Shown here piece after piece: positions 16,171-25,406 of a stretch of DNA of 64,000 nucleotides. Position numbers and translations under genes: made by a program. The notes below the pieces were generated by a model. The model searched no databases and was not told where the DNA came from. It saw nothing but the letters and a program-made list of their open reading frames with translations. This DNA is from Desulfobacteraceae bacterium UBA5616 (GTDB lineage: Bacteria; Desulfobacterota; Desulfobacteria; Desulfobacterales; UBA5616). The stretch is taken from positions 58,746 through 122,745 of the forward strand of contig DIKO01000049.1 of the NCBI GenBank assembly GCA_002423615.1, in the 5' to 3' direction. Position 1 is the first letter of the stretch. Each line of letters opens with the position of its first letter.

Positions 16171-17418
16171 ATGCCACGAGAAGGCAATAAAAGCGGCGTG
16201 ATTTTAGGAGGGGAGCTTCCAAGGGAAGTGACCATGCTGGAGCTTTTGTTAAGAGACGGGTTGCAGCATGTGGACAAAGTTATTCCGGCGGAAGCCAAAG
16301 TATGGTATGCGGAACAGCTCGTCAAGGCGGGTTACCGTCATATCGAGGTGACCAATTTTGGACACCCGAAGACCCTGGTTCAGTTCAGGGACGCGGAAGA
16401 AGTGCTGGAACGGGTTCATAAACTTAAAATTGTCCAGGAGGAAAAACCCCACCTGAAATGTTATGCCATGACCAAAAGGGCCTTTGAACGGGCCGCGGAA
16501 ATGGCCCAGAAAGGATTTCCGCCGTCCAGTTGTGCCTTCACCATATCGGCGGAGGACCTCCACGGCAGGAGAAACTCCGGGCGCACCCGTGAGGAATATC
16601 TGAAGGAAATCCCAGAGTTTATTAAAATCGCCGAAGCCAACGGTTTCGAAATCGACATGGCCATTGCCTGCACTTACGGCTCCGCCATCGCCGGTCCGGT
16701 TCCTATTGAAAACACCGTAGAACTCATGGAATGGGGCCTGGATCACGGCATACGGAATTTCACACCCTGCGATACAACCGGCGAATGCAATCCAAGAACC
16801 GCCTTCGAATACATGTCCACGCTGGTGGACCGGTTCGGTAAACATGACGACCGGATCAAATTCAGGGTTGCTCATTTTCATGAGGGCAGGGGAATGTCTC
16901 TTGCCAACACCATCGCCTGTATCCAGGCCGGCGCGGAGATCGTTGAAAGCTCGGTGGGCATGGGCGGCGGCCAGCCTGCTTTTTTTGTGGAAGGCATTCC
17001 CGGAAAGGGCAGCGGACCCATTTATACCAATTCCTGGGAAGTGGGAAACTGCCCCACGGAAGACGCCCTGGTCATGATCGATGAGATGGGGATCGAGACG
17101 GGTATCGATATTGACCAGATGCTTTGTATCGGCCGCGTGTTTGAATGGACCATGCAGCGCACCCTGCCGGTCTGGACCACCAAGTCCGGACGGCCCATTA
17201 AATATCCCGTTCAGTGGTGTATCCCCGGAAACAGCCTGGAACATATACCGCCCTATGGTCCGCCCCAGATGTTCTGGGCGTCTCCTGAAAAATACATACC
17301 TGCCTCAAAGGAATTTATCGACCGGGAGTTCTCCGGCAGAAGTTTTAAATGGGGCAAGACCAAGGACTGCGAGGACGAATATTGTCGGATCGAAATTTTT
17401 GAAGATGAAGACAAATAA
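16171..17418 (+). CDS. HMG-CoA lyase-like DRE-TIM metallolyase
   Basis: 415 aa; an AGGAGGAGG site precedes the ATG. LLLRDGLQ near residue 28 is the metal/substrate loop of HMG-CoA lyase and homocitrate synthase-type TIM barrels. CDTTGECNP and the HFH pair (~234) with the later GN-CPTED Asn give the divalent-metal site. The loop that carries the catalytic Cys in HMG-CoA lyases (GLGGCP) reads GMGGGQP here (~265), so the reaction may differ. The protein is about 100 residues longer than HMG-CoA lyase at its C-terminus. It is expected to make or break a C-C bond of a beta-hydroxy acid or acyl-CoA. It is the second gene of the sigma-54 operon and is followed after 18 bases by the ThDP enzyme. Confidence 0.82.
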   Translation: MPREGNKSGVILGGELPREVTMLELLLRDGLQHVDKVIPAEAKVWYAEQLVKAGYRHIEVTNFGHPKTLVQFRDAEEVLERVHKLKIVQEEKPHLKCYAMTKRAFERAAEMAQKGFPPSSCAFTISAEDLHGRRNSGRTREEYLKEIPEFIKIAEANGFEIDMAIACTYGSAIAGPVPIENTVELMEWGLDHGIRNFTPCDTTGECNPRTAFEYMSTLVDRFGKHDDRIKFRVAHFHEGRGMSLANTIACIQAGAEIVESSVGMGGGQPAFFVEGIPGKGSGPIYTNSWEVGNCPTEDALVMIDEMGIETGIDIDQMLCIGRVFEWTMQRTLPVWTTKSGRPIKYPVQWCIPGNSLEHIPPYGPPQMFWASPEKYIPASKEFIDREFSGRSFKWGKTKDCEDEYCRIEIFEDEDK

Positions 17419-17436
17419 CTGAAAAAGGAGCCATTG

Positions 17437-19398
17437 ATGACTGACAACAAGAAGATTCCCGAACAAGAGATTCCCTGGGGTGAACTGGATCTGCATCCTA
17501 ACGCAAGTACGTATCTGGCGGAGGCGCTGGTGGAACACGGTGTGGAAATCGCATTCGGCGTGTCCGGAGGCCATATCTGGCAGATGTGCGATGAAATGAG
17601 CCTGGCCGGCATCAAAACCATCACCGTCCGTCACGAACAAACCGGTGCCTATGCCGCCGAAGCTTATTCCAAAGTCACGCGAAAACCAGGCGTTTGTTAC
17701 GGAACCGTCGGACCGGGGGTCGGTAATGCCCTGAGCGGAATCCAACAGGCCCATGAAAGCAATTCACCGGTTCTTTTTCTGGGCGGCGGCAACAGCCCGG
17801 AATCGGATTACCTGCCGGTGATTCAACCCTCTTATGTTCTCGACCTGTTCCGGCATATCACCAAGTATTGCCAGCGCCTGGTGGAACCTTCGATGTTCAA
17901 GCAGAATATCGCCAGGGCCTTCATGGCCATGCAGTCCTACCCCAAGGGGCCGGCTGCTTTGGAAGTCCCGGGATCAGCACTTTTCAGACCGGTTCCGCCG
18001 AAGGGTCCTGCCGGTATGATGGGGCAGCATGCGCTGTACCAGGGAAAATGGCTCAGGGAAAAAACAGGAGATGCGCCCGAGCCGGGCGGGGATCCCGAGA
18101 TGATCGCCAAGGCGATTAAGCTGCTGTGGGAATCCAAGAAGCCCGTTATTTTTGCAGGAGACGGCGTTCACTGGGCCAATGCCGCAGCCGAACTGGTGGA
18201 GTTCGCCGAACTGGTGAAGATTCCGGTTGTCACACGGCGAATCGCCAGAGGCAGCATGCCGGAAAACCATCCCCTGTATCTGGATTCCAGAACAGGCCGG
18301 GCCGCCATCAGCCAGAGCGATATCCGGTTGGGGCTGGGCATGAAAATCGGATTGTTCGACAACTGGGGAAAAGGTTGGGGCCCGACCATTCAGGTCAATG
18401 AAGGGTGGGAACACATCTGGACCTACGTGGATACTCCGGCGGCCATCGTCGGGAGCGTACGGATCGTTTTGAAACAAATGATGGAATACATCCGGCAGAA
18501 CAACCTGAAACCGCCGGCAGGCCGGGATGAATGGGTTGAAACATGCCGCAAGGTGCAAATGGGCGGATTGGATGCCCGCAGGGCTAAAGCCGAACAATAC
18601 AAGGACCATACCCCGGTCCATTACGGCTATCTGGCCAAGAAGGCCTGGGATGTCTGTGAGTCGGTCTACGGCGGAATGAACCGGGTGATCCTGGACGGCT
18701 ACACCATTTCGGATTTTGCACCGGCTTTTATCCAGGCACGGTTTTCCGGACAGATCATGGATGCTTCGGAATATGCCGGCGTCGGGCATGGGGTGGGCAT
18801 GGCCATCGGTGCGGCGTTCGGTGATCCGGAATCAAAAAAACATCCCATATTGGCTCTGATGGGAGATGCCGGGATGGGGATCGCCGGTATGGATTACGAG
18901 ACGGCGCTGATCCACAAACTGCCCATCGTTTACCTGGTCACGGAAAACAGAGGCTGGTTGACGGGCATGAAGCATGTGGTGTACGGGGAACACTGGGAAG
19001 CCAAGGGGCCCCAGGACCAGGCTCACGGCGAGGAAGGTGTGGACAACGCCCGTTATGACAAACTTTGTGAAATTTTTGGCGGCCACGGGGAATATGTCGC
19101 CAAACCCGATGAGATCGTTCCGGCACTGACCCGGGCTTTTAAGGCCGCCGAGAACGGCGTGCCCGCCATCGTGAACGTTCACATGGATCCCCGGGTGCAC
19201 AACCGGCAGCTCATCGCACCGTCTTATGCCGCCAGTTGGGCACATCTGCCATGGAATAAACTGGCGCCCAGGGCAAAGGCGGCCAGACGGGCCTGGTTCG
19301 GTATGGCCTATCCATTTGACCAGTACGGAATTCCGCCGATGAGCCTGCCTGATCCATGGGAGCCGGTGAAAGACGATGAGGATTTTACCATTGAGTAA
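17437..19398 (+). CDS. Thiamine diphosphate-dependent enzyme (acetolactate synthase / 2-hydroxyacyl-CoA lyase superfamily)
   Basis: 653 aa from ATG 17437 (a TTG directly before it is also in frame; AAAAAGGAG upstream). Three domains of the POX/ALS fold: an N-terminal PYR domain with the cofactor-activating Glu in RHEQTGAYAAEAY (~67), a central domain (KPVIFAGDGVHWANAA), and a C-terminal PP domain with GDAGMGIAGMDYETAL ... NRG (~475-505). A C-terminal tail of ~80 residues is longer than in most homologues. Family members decarboxylate 2-oxoacids, cleave 2-hydroxyacyl-CoA or join formyl/acyl units to carbonyls. In sulfate reducers a ThDP enzyme of this group has been linked to acetone activation. 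The substrate here is unknown; next to a second C-C lyase and an acyl-CoA ligase it probably acts on an acyl-CoA. Confidence 0.85.
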   Translation: MTDNKKIPEQEIPWGELDLHPNASTYLAEALVEHGVEIAFGVSGGHIWQMCDEMSLAGIKTITVRHEQTGAYAAEAYSKVTRKPGVCYGTVGPGVGNALSGIQQAHESNSPVLFLGGGNSPESDYLPVIQPSYVLDLFRHITKYCQRLVEPSMFKQNIARAFMAMQSYPKGPAALEVPGSALFRPVPPKGPAGMMGQHALYQGKWLREKTGDAPEPGGDPEMIAKAIKLLWESKKPVIFAGDGVHWANAAAELVEFAELVKIPVVTRRIARGSMPENHPLYLDSRTGRAAISQSDIRLGLGMKIGLFDNWGKGWGPTIQVNEGWEHIWTYVDTPAAIVGSVRIVLKQMMEYIRQNNLKPPAGRDEWVETCRKVQMGGLDARRAKAEQYKDHTPVHYGYLAKKAWDVCESVYGGMNRVILDGYTISDFAPAFIQARFSGQIMDASEYAGVGHGVGMAIGAAFGDPESKKHPILALMGDAGMGIAGMDYETALIHKLPIVYLVTENRGWLTGMKHVVYGEHWEAKGPQDQAHGEEGVDNARYDKLCEIFGGHGEYVAKPDEIVPALTRAFKAAENGVPAIVNVHMDPRVHNRQLIAPSYAASWAHLPWNKLAPRAKAARRAWFGMAYPFDQYGIPPMSLPDPWEPVKDDEDFTIE

Positions 19399-19436
19399 AA
19401 TGCAACGCGGATAGAAATCCTCTTGATGCCGGAAGG

Positions 19437-19500
19437 CCGGGCTGTTTCAAGTGAAGCAGGGCAGGCGGGTACGCAAGGCCCTGCTTCATAAAACAGCCGG
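19437..19500. repeat. Long interrupted stem-loop between the ThDP enzyme and ligase genes
   Basis: GAAGCAGGGC (19453-19462) pairs perfectly with GCCCTGCTTC (19478-19487). The stem continues outward after a gap: CTGTTT (19442-19447) with AAACAG (19491-19496) and CCGG with CCGG. There is no T-run directly after it, so it is more like an RNA-processing or stability element inside the operon than a terminator. It is the largest gap (167 bases) in the first part of the operon. Confidence 0.55.
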
Positions 19501-19565
19501 TTTTCGTCAAGGGTCTTTTTGTTTCAAGGGGGAAGATTGCATGAAACTGTAAGGAGGTATGTACG

Positions 19566-21137
19566 ATGAATCTTGCGGACGGACTGAGGATCAGTTCATG
19601 GAAGAACCCGGACAAGGTGGCGGCCGTGTTCGAAGAAAAACGCGTCACCTATGAGGAATTGAACAAAAGGGCCAACCGCCTTTCCCATGCCATGCTTCAA
19701 AAAGGATTTAAGCGCCAGGAAAAGGCTTCCATCATCATGTACAACAATATCGAATTCCTGGAAATTTACCACGGGCTGGCCCGGGCCGCACTCATTTCGG
19801 TGCCCGTGAATTTCAGACTGGTTCCCGCGGAACTTGAATATGTGATCAACAATTCCGATTCAACCGCCCTTTTTATCGGCTGTGAATTTCTGGAAAAGGT
19901 CAATCTGAAAAATATCCCGATGGTCCGGAAGGATAATGTCATTGTTGTCGGACCCAGGGAGCAGACTCCGGCCGGGTTTATGAATTATGAGGATTTCATC
20001 GGCGGGCAACCCGAACACGAACCGGACAACGTCCTTCAGCAGGAAAGCGATATATTTTATTTCGGCTATACCAGTGGAACGACGGGATTCCCCAAGGGAG
20101 CGATGAACACATCCCGGGGGACCATCGATATCATAAAAAACCTTTTTGTCCGAACCGGGAACCGGAAAGCGGTGGATCTGTCCAGCCGCGTTTTTCTGGC
20201 CATCATCCCCATCTGTCACTCAAACAGCGTCTGGGCCACCTTGATCACCTTCTGGGTGGGCGGCACCAACGTGATTTTTCCATCGGGAAAATATGATCCT
20301 GAAAAGGTGTTGAAAACCATATCCCGGGAAAAGGTGACCACCACGTCCATGGTGCCCACCATGATCACCCGGATCATGGAATTGCCGGATGAGGTTAAGA
20401 ATCAATATGACATCAGTTCGTTGACTTCCCTGGGGTCTTCATCGGCGCCGTTGATGACGAAAACCAAGGAAGAAGCGCTTCAGTTCTTTAAAAACGTCCG
20501 TTTCAGCGAGGGGTATGGTTCAACCGAAACAGGCGCCCTGACCACCCTGCGCTTCAAGGACCAGAAACGGAAAGTCCGCAGCATCGGCCAACCCAATCCC
20601 GGAATTGAAATTAAATTGATCGACGAAGACGGAAACGTGGTGACGGAACCCCATAAATCCGGGGTCCTGTGGGCAAAGACCCGGTCCGCATTCATCGGAT
20701 ATTACAAAGAACCCAAAAAAACCAGGGAATCCATTGACGGGGAGTGGTCCACTGCAGGTGATGTGGCCTATTTCGATGAAGAGGGCTACTATTATCTGAG
20801 CGACCGCAAACACGACATGATTATTTCCGGCGGGGAAAATATTTACCCGGCGGAGATCGAAGAAGTCATCTCCAAACTTCCGGAAGTTTCAGAGGTTGCG
20901 GTGATCGGCATTCCCAACGAGGAGTTCGGCGAGGAAGTCAAGGCCATTGTCAAGCTGGTTGAGGGCAAAGTCCTGACGGAAAAGCAGATACTGGACCATT
21001 GCAAGGAACATCTTGCGGGCTATAAGCGCCCCCGGTCCGTGGATTTTGTGACGGACTTCCCGAGAACAGCCACCGATAAAATACTCAAGAGACTGATTCG
21101 TGCGCCCTATTGGAAAAACCAGGAACGAAACATTTAA
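19566..21137 (+). CDS. Class I acyl-CoA synthetase (AMP-forming ligase)
   Basis: 523 aa, ATG 19566 behind AAGGAGG. It has all ANL-superfamily motifs: the P-loop TSGTTGFPKGAM (~168), YGSTE (~316), the hinge SDRKHDMIISGGENIYPAE (~417-435), and the catalytic Lys in PRTATDKILKR (~499). It should activate a carboxylic acid with ATP and CoA to the acyl-CoA used by the downstream reductase. Specificity cannot be read; the family includes medium-chain, cyclohexane-carboxylate and aromatic acid ligases. A 178-base gap with a small hairpin (around 21208) separates it from the reductase genes. Confidence 0.9.
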   Translation: MNLADGLRISSWKNPDKVAAVFEEKRVTYEELNKRANRLSHAMLQKGFKRQEKASIIMYNNIEFLEIYHGLARAALISVPVNFRLVPAELEYVINNSDSTALFIGCEFLEKVNLKNIPMVRKDNVIVVGPREQTPAGFMNYEDFIGGQPEHEPDNVLQQESDIFYFGYTSGTTGFPKGAMNTSRGTIDIIKNLFVRTGNRKAVDLSSRVFLAIIPICHSNSVWATLITFWVGGTNVIFPSGKYDPEKVLKTISREKVTTTSMVPTMITRIMELPDEVKNQYDISSLTSLGSSSAPLMTKTKEEALQFFKNVRFSEGYGSTETGALTTLRFKDQKRKVRSIGQPNPGIEIKLIDEDGNVVTEPHKSGVLWAKTRSAFIGYYKEPKKTRESIDGEWSTAGDVAYFDEEGYYYLSDRKHDMIISGGENIYPAEIEEVISKLPEVSEVAVIGIPNEEFGEEVKAIVKLVEGKVLTEKQILDHCKEHLAGYKRPRSVDFVTDFPRTATDKILKRLIRAPYWKNQERNI

Positions 21138-21315
21138 GGATTTTATCATTGTCCCATTTTTCACACAGCCGGAATATCTCATGCGAGAACACCATAATTC
21201 ACCCCACCCGATCCGGGATGGGATTGATGGTCTTGTTCCTGTACGTTCAATCACCCGGCAAATGAGACACTTGAACCCTCCGAGATAATTTTTACCATAA
21301 AAAAAGGAGAATGCC

Positions 21316-22614
21316 ATGAGTCAGGAAAAAGAAGTCAAAACCAAAGGATCGAAAAAATCCCTTCAGACAGCCCGGAATACGTTTAAATTCATCGTCGAGG
21401 ACTACCTTCAGGGCCATGCCCATAAACAAGAGGGAAAGCCCGTCGTGTGGTCCTGCGCCCTTGCGGAAAAAGAACTTTTTTATGCCATGGGGCTTCACCC
21501 CTACTACCCGGAAAATTATGCGGCGGTCTGCGCCACCCAGAGAAAAAACAGAGATCCGTCTGCAGAAAAGGAAGCGGTCCGTTTTGCCAAGATTGCCGAA
21601 CAGGCCGGGTATTCCGCGGATTTATGCGGATATCAAAGGGTGGCTACCGGCTACATCATGAACGACGACCTGACCGATGCACCACTGGGGGGGATGCCCG
21701 CCCCGGATTTAATGGTGACCACATCCAGCGTTTGCGATGTTCGCCTTAAATGGTTTGAAGACATGGCCCAGCGCCTGAATGTACCGCTTTTCACGCTGGA
21801 TCGTCCGGAACGGGTTTTTAACGATATCCGGCGGCATCCCATGCCCCATGAAGTCAAATATTACAAATCCATTCTCGAGGACTACATGTCCTTTGTCACC
21901 GATGTTACCGGCATTCGATACGATGAAGACCGGTTAAGGGAATGCATGGAATGGAGCTACAAAACCAATGAAGTCCGTTTGGAGATACTGGATCTGAGAA
22001 AAGCCGTCCCCTCACCCATGGGATGTGCCGACGGGTTCGCCACCATGTATCCGGGCATGTACTGCTCGGGAACGGAAAAGGCCTACAACTACTACAAGGA
22101 ACTGAGGGATGAGGTCAAGGCAAAGGTCCTTGCCGGGGAAGGCATCATTCAGAATGAGAAGTTCCGTCTCATGTGGTACGGGATTCCCCTGTGGTTCAAT
22201 ATGGGGATATTTAATTATTTTGAAGATATCGGCGGCGTGTTCGCCTATGAACCGGCTTACAACCCCTCTCCCTGGCCGCAGTCGACAGGGGATGATCCCT
22301 TGACCGAACTGGCCATCCGCTCTCTTTACACCGGAACGTCGATGAGTTCCGGCATGAGTTCGATACTGGAACAATGCCGGGAATATCATATCAACGGAGC
22401 GGTGCTGGCCTTTTTATTGACCTGCCGACCGGTTTACCTGCCGGCGCTGGAAACCAAACGGATACTGGAAAAAGAACTCGGTATCCCCTCCGTGATGATC
22501 GAATGTGATCTGGTTGACGAGCGGAGTTATTCCGAAGCCCAGGTTAAAACACGGATGGATGCTTTTGCGGAACAGATTCTAGGCCAATTGGAAGCGAAAA
22601 AGGAGGTGGCTTGA
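21316..22614 (+). CDS. BcrB/HgdB-type subunit of 2-hydroxyacyl-CoA dehydratase / benzoyl-CoA reductase family
   Basis: 432 aa. VWSCALAEKELFYAMGLHPYYPEN (~43-66, split here as WSCALAEKE and YYPEN), DLCGYQRVATGY and a late LLTCRPVYLPALE give the conserved cysteines expected to bind a [4Fe-4S] cluster, and the pattern is that of the larger catalytic chain (BcrB/BzdO). With the next gene it forms the heterodimer that accepts low-potential electrons from the ATP-driven activator and reduces or dehydrates an acyl-CoA. The following gene starts 1 base after its stop, so the two are translationally coupled. The presence of two different activators favours the benzoyl-CoA-reductase type over the simple 2-hydroxyglutaryl-CoA dehydratase type. 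Confidence 0.87.
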   Translation: MSQEKEVKTKGSKKSLQTARNTFKFIVEDYLQGHAHKQEGKPVVWSCALAEKELFYAMGLHPYYPENYAAVCATQRKNRDPSAEKEAVRFAKIAEQAGYSADLCGYQRVATGYIMNDDLTDAPLGGMPAPDLMVTTSSVCDVRLKWFEDMAQRLNVPLFTLDRPERVFNDIRRHPMPHEVKYYKSILEDYMSFVTDVTGIRYDEDRLRECMEWSYKTNEVRLEILDLRKAVPSPMGCADGFATMYPGMYCSGTEKAYNYYKELRDEVKAKVLAGEGIIQNEKFRLMWYGIPLWFNMGIFNYFEDIGGVFAYEPAYNPSPWPQSTGDDPLTELAIRSLYTGTSMSSGMSSILEQCREYHINGAVLAFLLTCRPVYLPALETKRILEKELGIPSVMIECDLVDERSYSEAQVKTRMDAFAEQILGQLEAKKEVA

Positions 22615-22615
22615 T

Positions 22616-23785
22616 ATGAACGAGATCTTTGCCCAGTATTGCAATAATCGCCATGATATGGCGCGAAAATGGAAGCAGGAAACCGGCAAAAAAGTGTACG
22701 GTTATTTTTGCTGCATGTCACCTGAAGAAATTCTGTTTGCAGCGGATATCCTGCCGGTGCGTATTACGGGAACCGGCGAGCCGCTTCAGAAGGCGGATCT
22801 GCATGTTCCCCCCAATTCCTGCCCCTTTGCCCGTTCCTGCCTGGATGCCGGAATGCAGGGGCATTACGATTATCTGGACGGGGTTGTGGTTCCCAACAGC
22901 TGCGATATTATTTTCAGCATGGAATACCTTTGGAAGACCCTGGTCAAACGCCCCAATCCGCCTTCAATGGTGGGCGGAATCGACTTGAAGCCCTACGTTC
23001 ACTATATCAATTACCCGGAAAAAATTAACAGCCGGGGAGTATTGCCGTTTTACAAGGAAGTTTTGAGCATATTCAAACAGGAACTGGAACGCGGCAACAA
23101 CCGTCTCATTACCGATGAGGATATGTCCCGTGCCATAACGGCATACAACGATGACAAATTTCAACTCAAGCGCCTCTACGAGATGCGAAAGACCGACCCA
23201 CCGGCAGTATCGGGGTTTGAAGCCTGGCAGGCCGTTTATGCCAGTATTTTGATGCCCAAGGACCAGCACGCGGCCCTGTTGAAAGAATCACTGGACGAGA
23301 TCGAAAAAACCGGACGGAAAGCGGAAGAAGGCGTAAGGATTTATCTGTCCGGTTCGGCCATGGATCGGGTGAATGCCGATATCATCAAGGTCATTGAAGA
23401 GTGCGGCGGTCAGGTGGTCACCGACGACCTGTGCGTTGGCACACGCAGCTTCTGGTACCCCATCAGCACGGAATTACCGCCACTGGAAGCCATTGCCCGG
23501 CGCAGCCTGGGGACGGCCTGCCCCAGAAGCACGGTCAAGGAGCGGATCCCCGAGAACCGGTGGGCTCATATCGTGAACACCATAAAAGGATATGACGTTG
23601 AGGGGGCGATTTTTTACGTGTTAAAATGTTGTGACGCGCGACTGGGTGAATATCCGCATTTAAGAGACAAGATCAAGGAAGAAATGGGGTTGCCGTCCCT
23701 TTTTCTGGAAGGCGATTACACCGCCGAAGGGGTTGAACAGATGCGGGGCAGGGTGGAAGCATTCATTGAAATGATCGGAGGGTAA
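22616..23785 (+). CDS. BcrC/HgdA-type subunit of 2-hydroxyacyl-CoA dehydratase / benzoyl-CoA reductase family
   Basis: 389 aa. YGYFCCMSPEEILFAADILP (~22-41), PPNSCPFARSC (~63), VVPNSCDIIF and KCCDARLGEYP near the C-terminus carry the conserved cysteines of the BcrC/BadD/BzdN chain. It is the partner of the chain encoded just upstream, with tight coupling to both neighbours (1 and 3 bases). The typical BCR order of two catalytic chains followed by two ATPase chains is kept. The acyl-CoA substrate cannot be told from sequence; no dienoyl-CoA hydratase or ring hydrolase gene is near. Confidence 0.87.
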   Translation: MNEIFAQYCNNRHDMARKWKQETGKKVYGYFCCMSPEEILFAADILPVRITGTGEPLQKADLHVPPNSCPFARSCLDAGMQGHYDYLDGVVVPNSCDIIFSMEYLWKTLVKRPNPPSMVGGIDLKPYVHYINYPEKINSRGVLPFYKEVLSIFKQELERGNNRLITDEDMSRAITAYNDDKFQLKRLYEMRKTDPPAVSGFEAWQAVYASILMPKDQHAALLKESLDEIEKTGRKAEEGVRIYLSGSAMDRVNADIIKVIEECGGQVVTDDLCVGTRSFWYPISTELPPLEAIARRSLGTACPRSTVKERIPENRWAHIVNTIKGYDVEGAIFYVLKCCDARLGEYPHLRDKIKEEMGLPSLFLEGDYTAEGVEQMRGRVEAFIEMIGG

Positions 23786-23788
23786 TCC

Positions 23789-24589
23789 ATGCCGTTTTAT
23801 GCCGGGATCGATGTCGGCGCCCAGAGCATCAAGGTCGTTGTTTTTGACGGAGAAAAAATTCTGGGCGCCAGGATCGTCGTTACGGAAGACGAGGCCAATC
23901 GCGCTGCCCAGCGGATTTATGAGGATCTTCTGGGTGAATTGAAGCTTTCCGGATCTGATGTCGAAAAAATATATGTCACTGGATGGGGCGCCGATGACGT
24001 TTTATTCGCCGACGGAAAAAGTTCGGAACAGGTTTGCGCCGCCAAGGGGGCCCGCTTTTTAATCCCGACGGCAAGAACCATTCTGGACATGGGGGCCGAA
24101 GGGTCCCGTGTCATGAAGCTTTCCGCCGACGGTATCCTGGAGGAATTCGTCAATAATTCGAAGTGTGCATCGGGAACCGGGTCTTTTATCGAACTGGGGG
24201 CCGTTTACCTTCAGGTCCCCATCGAACAAATGGGACCCCTGTCATTATCCGCCGACGGGTCTGCGGATGTCAGCAGCACCTGTGCCGTATTCGCCGAATC
24301 CGTCATTATTTCGAATATTCACAAAGGGGAACCCCTTGAACGGATAGCCGCCGGAATTCATAAATCGGCGGCAACCCGCGTTTCGGAACTTCTGGGCAGG
24401 ATCGGCAAGGTGGACGACGTGGTATTCGTGGGAGGACCGGCGAAAAACCGCGGATTGGTCAGAATCCTGGAGGAAATGAGCGGTGTCTCCTTCAAGATCC
24501 CGGACAACCCCCAGATCGTTGTGGCCCTCGGTGCGGCTCTTCAGGCCTCCACGAAACAAAAACGAAAGCGCCGAAAGGGTGCAACGTAA
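23789..24589 (+). CDS. ASKHA-type ATPase activator subunit A (BcrD/BzdQ-like)
   Basis: 266 aa, starting 3 bases after the previous stop. It has the phosphate-binding motif GIDVGAQSIKVVVFD at the N-terminus, ILDMGAEGSR as second phosphate loop, and SKCASGTGSF and STCAVFAES as the two cysteine motifs that bridge the subunit-shared [4Fe-4S] cluster. GAALQAS lies at the end. Such chains hydrolyse ATP to push an electron from ferredoxin to the catalytic dimer. The SxxxK form of the first motif (AQSIK) resembles the BcrD/BzdQ branch. It presumably pairs with the next gene product. Confidence 0.87.
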   Translation: MPFYAGIDVGAQSIKVVVFDGEKILGARIVVTEDEANRAAQRIYEDLLGELKLSGSDVEKIYVTGWGADDVLFADGKSSEQVCAAKGARFLIPTARTILDMGAEGSRVMKLSADGILEEFVNNSKCASGTGSFIELGAVYLQVPIEQMGPLSLSADGSADVSSTCAVFAESVIISNIHKGEPLERIAAGIHKSAATRVSELLGRIGKVDDVVFVGGPAKNRGLVRILEEMSGVSFKIPDNPQIVVALGAALQASTKQKRKRRKGAT

Positions 24590-24615
24590 TTTTATTCATG
24601 CAAGGAATGAGACCT

Positions 24616-25395
24616 ATGTTTGTTGCGGGAATCGATATCGGATCAGCCGCCACCAAGGCAGTCCTGTTGAACCAGACGGAAATCGTCGCTTCTCATATCA
24701 TTGAAACCGGGCCCAGGAGCCGGGCAACGGCGGAAGAAGCGATGAAGGGCATCCTGGAAAAAAGCGGGTTGAACAGCGGCGATCCGGGATATATTGTAGC
24801 CACCGGTTATGGCCGGATCAATGTGCCCAGCGCCAATGAAATTATCACGGAAATCGCCTGCCATGCCAAAGGGGTGAACGCCGTTTTCCCCAAGGCCAGG
24901 ACGATTCTGGATATGGGTGGACAGGACTGCAAGGCCATCCGCATTGACCACAAAGGCAGGCATGTGGCATTTGTCATGAACGACAAATGCGCCGCCGGGA
25001 CAGGCCGGTTCCTGGATATCATGGCCCAGATGCTGAAAGTGCCGCTGAGTGAAATCGGGCCTTTGTCCATGGAAGCCAGGGAAGATATCAAGATCAGCAG
25101 TGTCTGTGGGGTGTTCGCCAGGTCCGAGGTTGCCCGACATCTGAGACGGGGTGTGAGCAAGGCCGATATCCTGGGAGGACTGCACGCCTCGGTTGCAGAC
25201 CGGGTTTACGGAATCCTAAAACGAGTCGGGATCGAAGAGGATTTCGTGATTTCGGGCGGAATCGGAAAAAACATCGGGGTCGTTAGGCGGGTCGAAGCCA
25301 AGGTCGGCCTTCCCGCTTATATTTCTGATGAACCCCAGCTCATCGGTGCCTTGGGCGCCGCATGTTTCGCCAGGGAAAGGGTGAGCCAGGGGTAA
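24616..25395 (+). CDS. ASKHA-type ATPase activator subunit B (BcrA/BzdP-like)
   Basis: 259 aa from ATG 24616, chosen because AAGGA lies 9 bases upstream; ATGs at 24598 and 24607 have no site. GIDIGSAATKAVLL, ILDMGGQDCKAI, NDKCAAGTGRFLDIMA and SSVCGVFARSEV are the standard activator motifs, with both cluster cysteines. LGAACFAR closes the fold. It differs clearly from the first activator, so a heterodimer as in benzoyl-CoA reductase is likely. The length is that of the compact Bzd type rather than the longer BcrA. Confidence 0.87.
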   Translation: MFVAGIDIGSAATKAVLLNQTEIVASHIIETGPRSRATAEEAMKGILEKSGLNSGDPGYIVATGYGRINVPSANEIITEIACHAKGVNAVFPKARTILDMGGQDCKAIRIDHKGRHVAFVMNDKCAAGTGRFLDIMAQMLKVPLSEIGPLSMEAREDIKISSVCGVFARSEVARHLRRGVSKADILGGLHASVADRVYGILKRVGIEEDFVISGGIGKNIGVVRRVEAKVGLPAYISDEPQLIGALGAACFARERVSQG

Positions 25396-25406
25396 AAGGA
25401 TCATGC

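Noticed and set aside
21316..25395. Direct naming as benzoyl-CoA reductase
   Set aside because: Subunit composition fits, but substrate-defining residues cannot be read by eye and the downstream benzoyl-CoA pathway genes are absent, so only the family is given.
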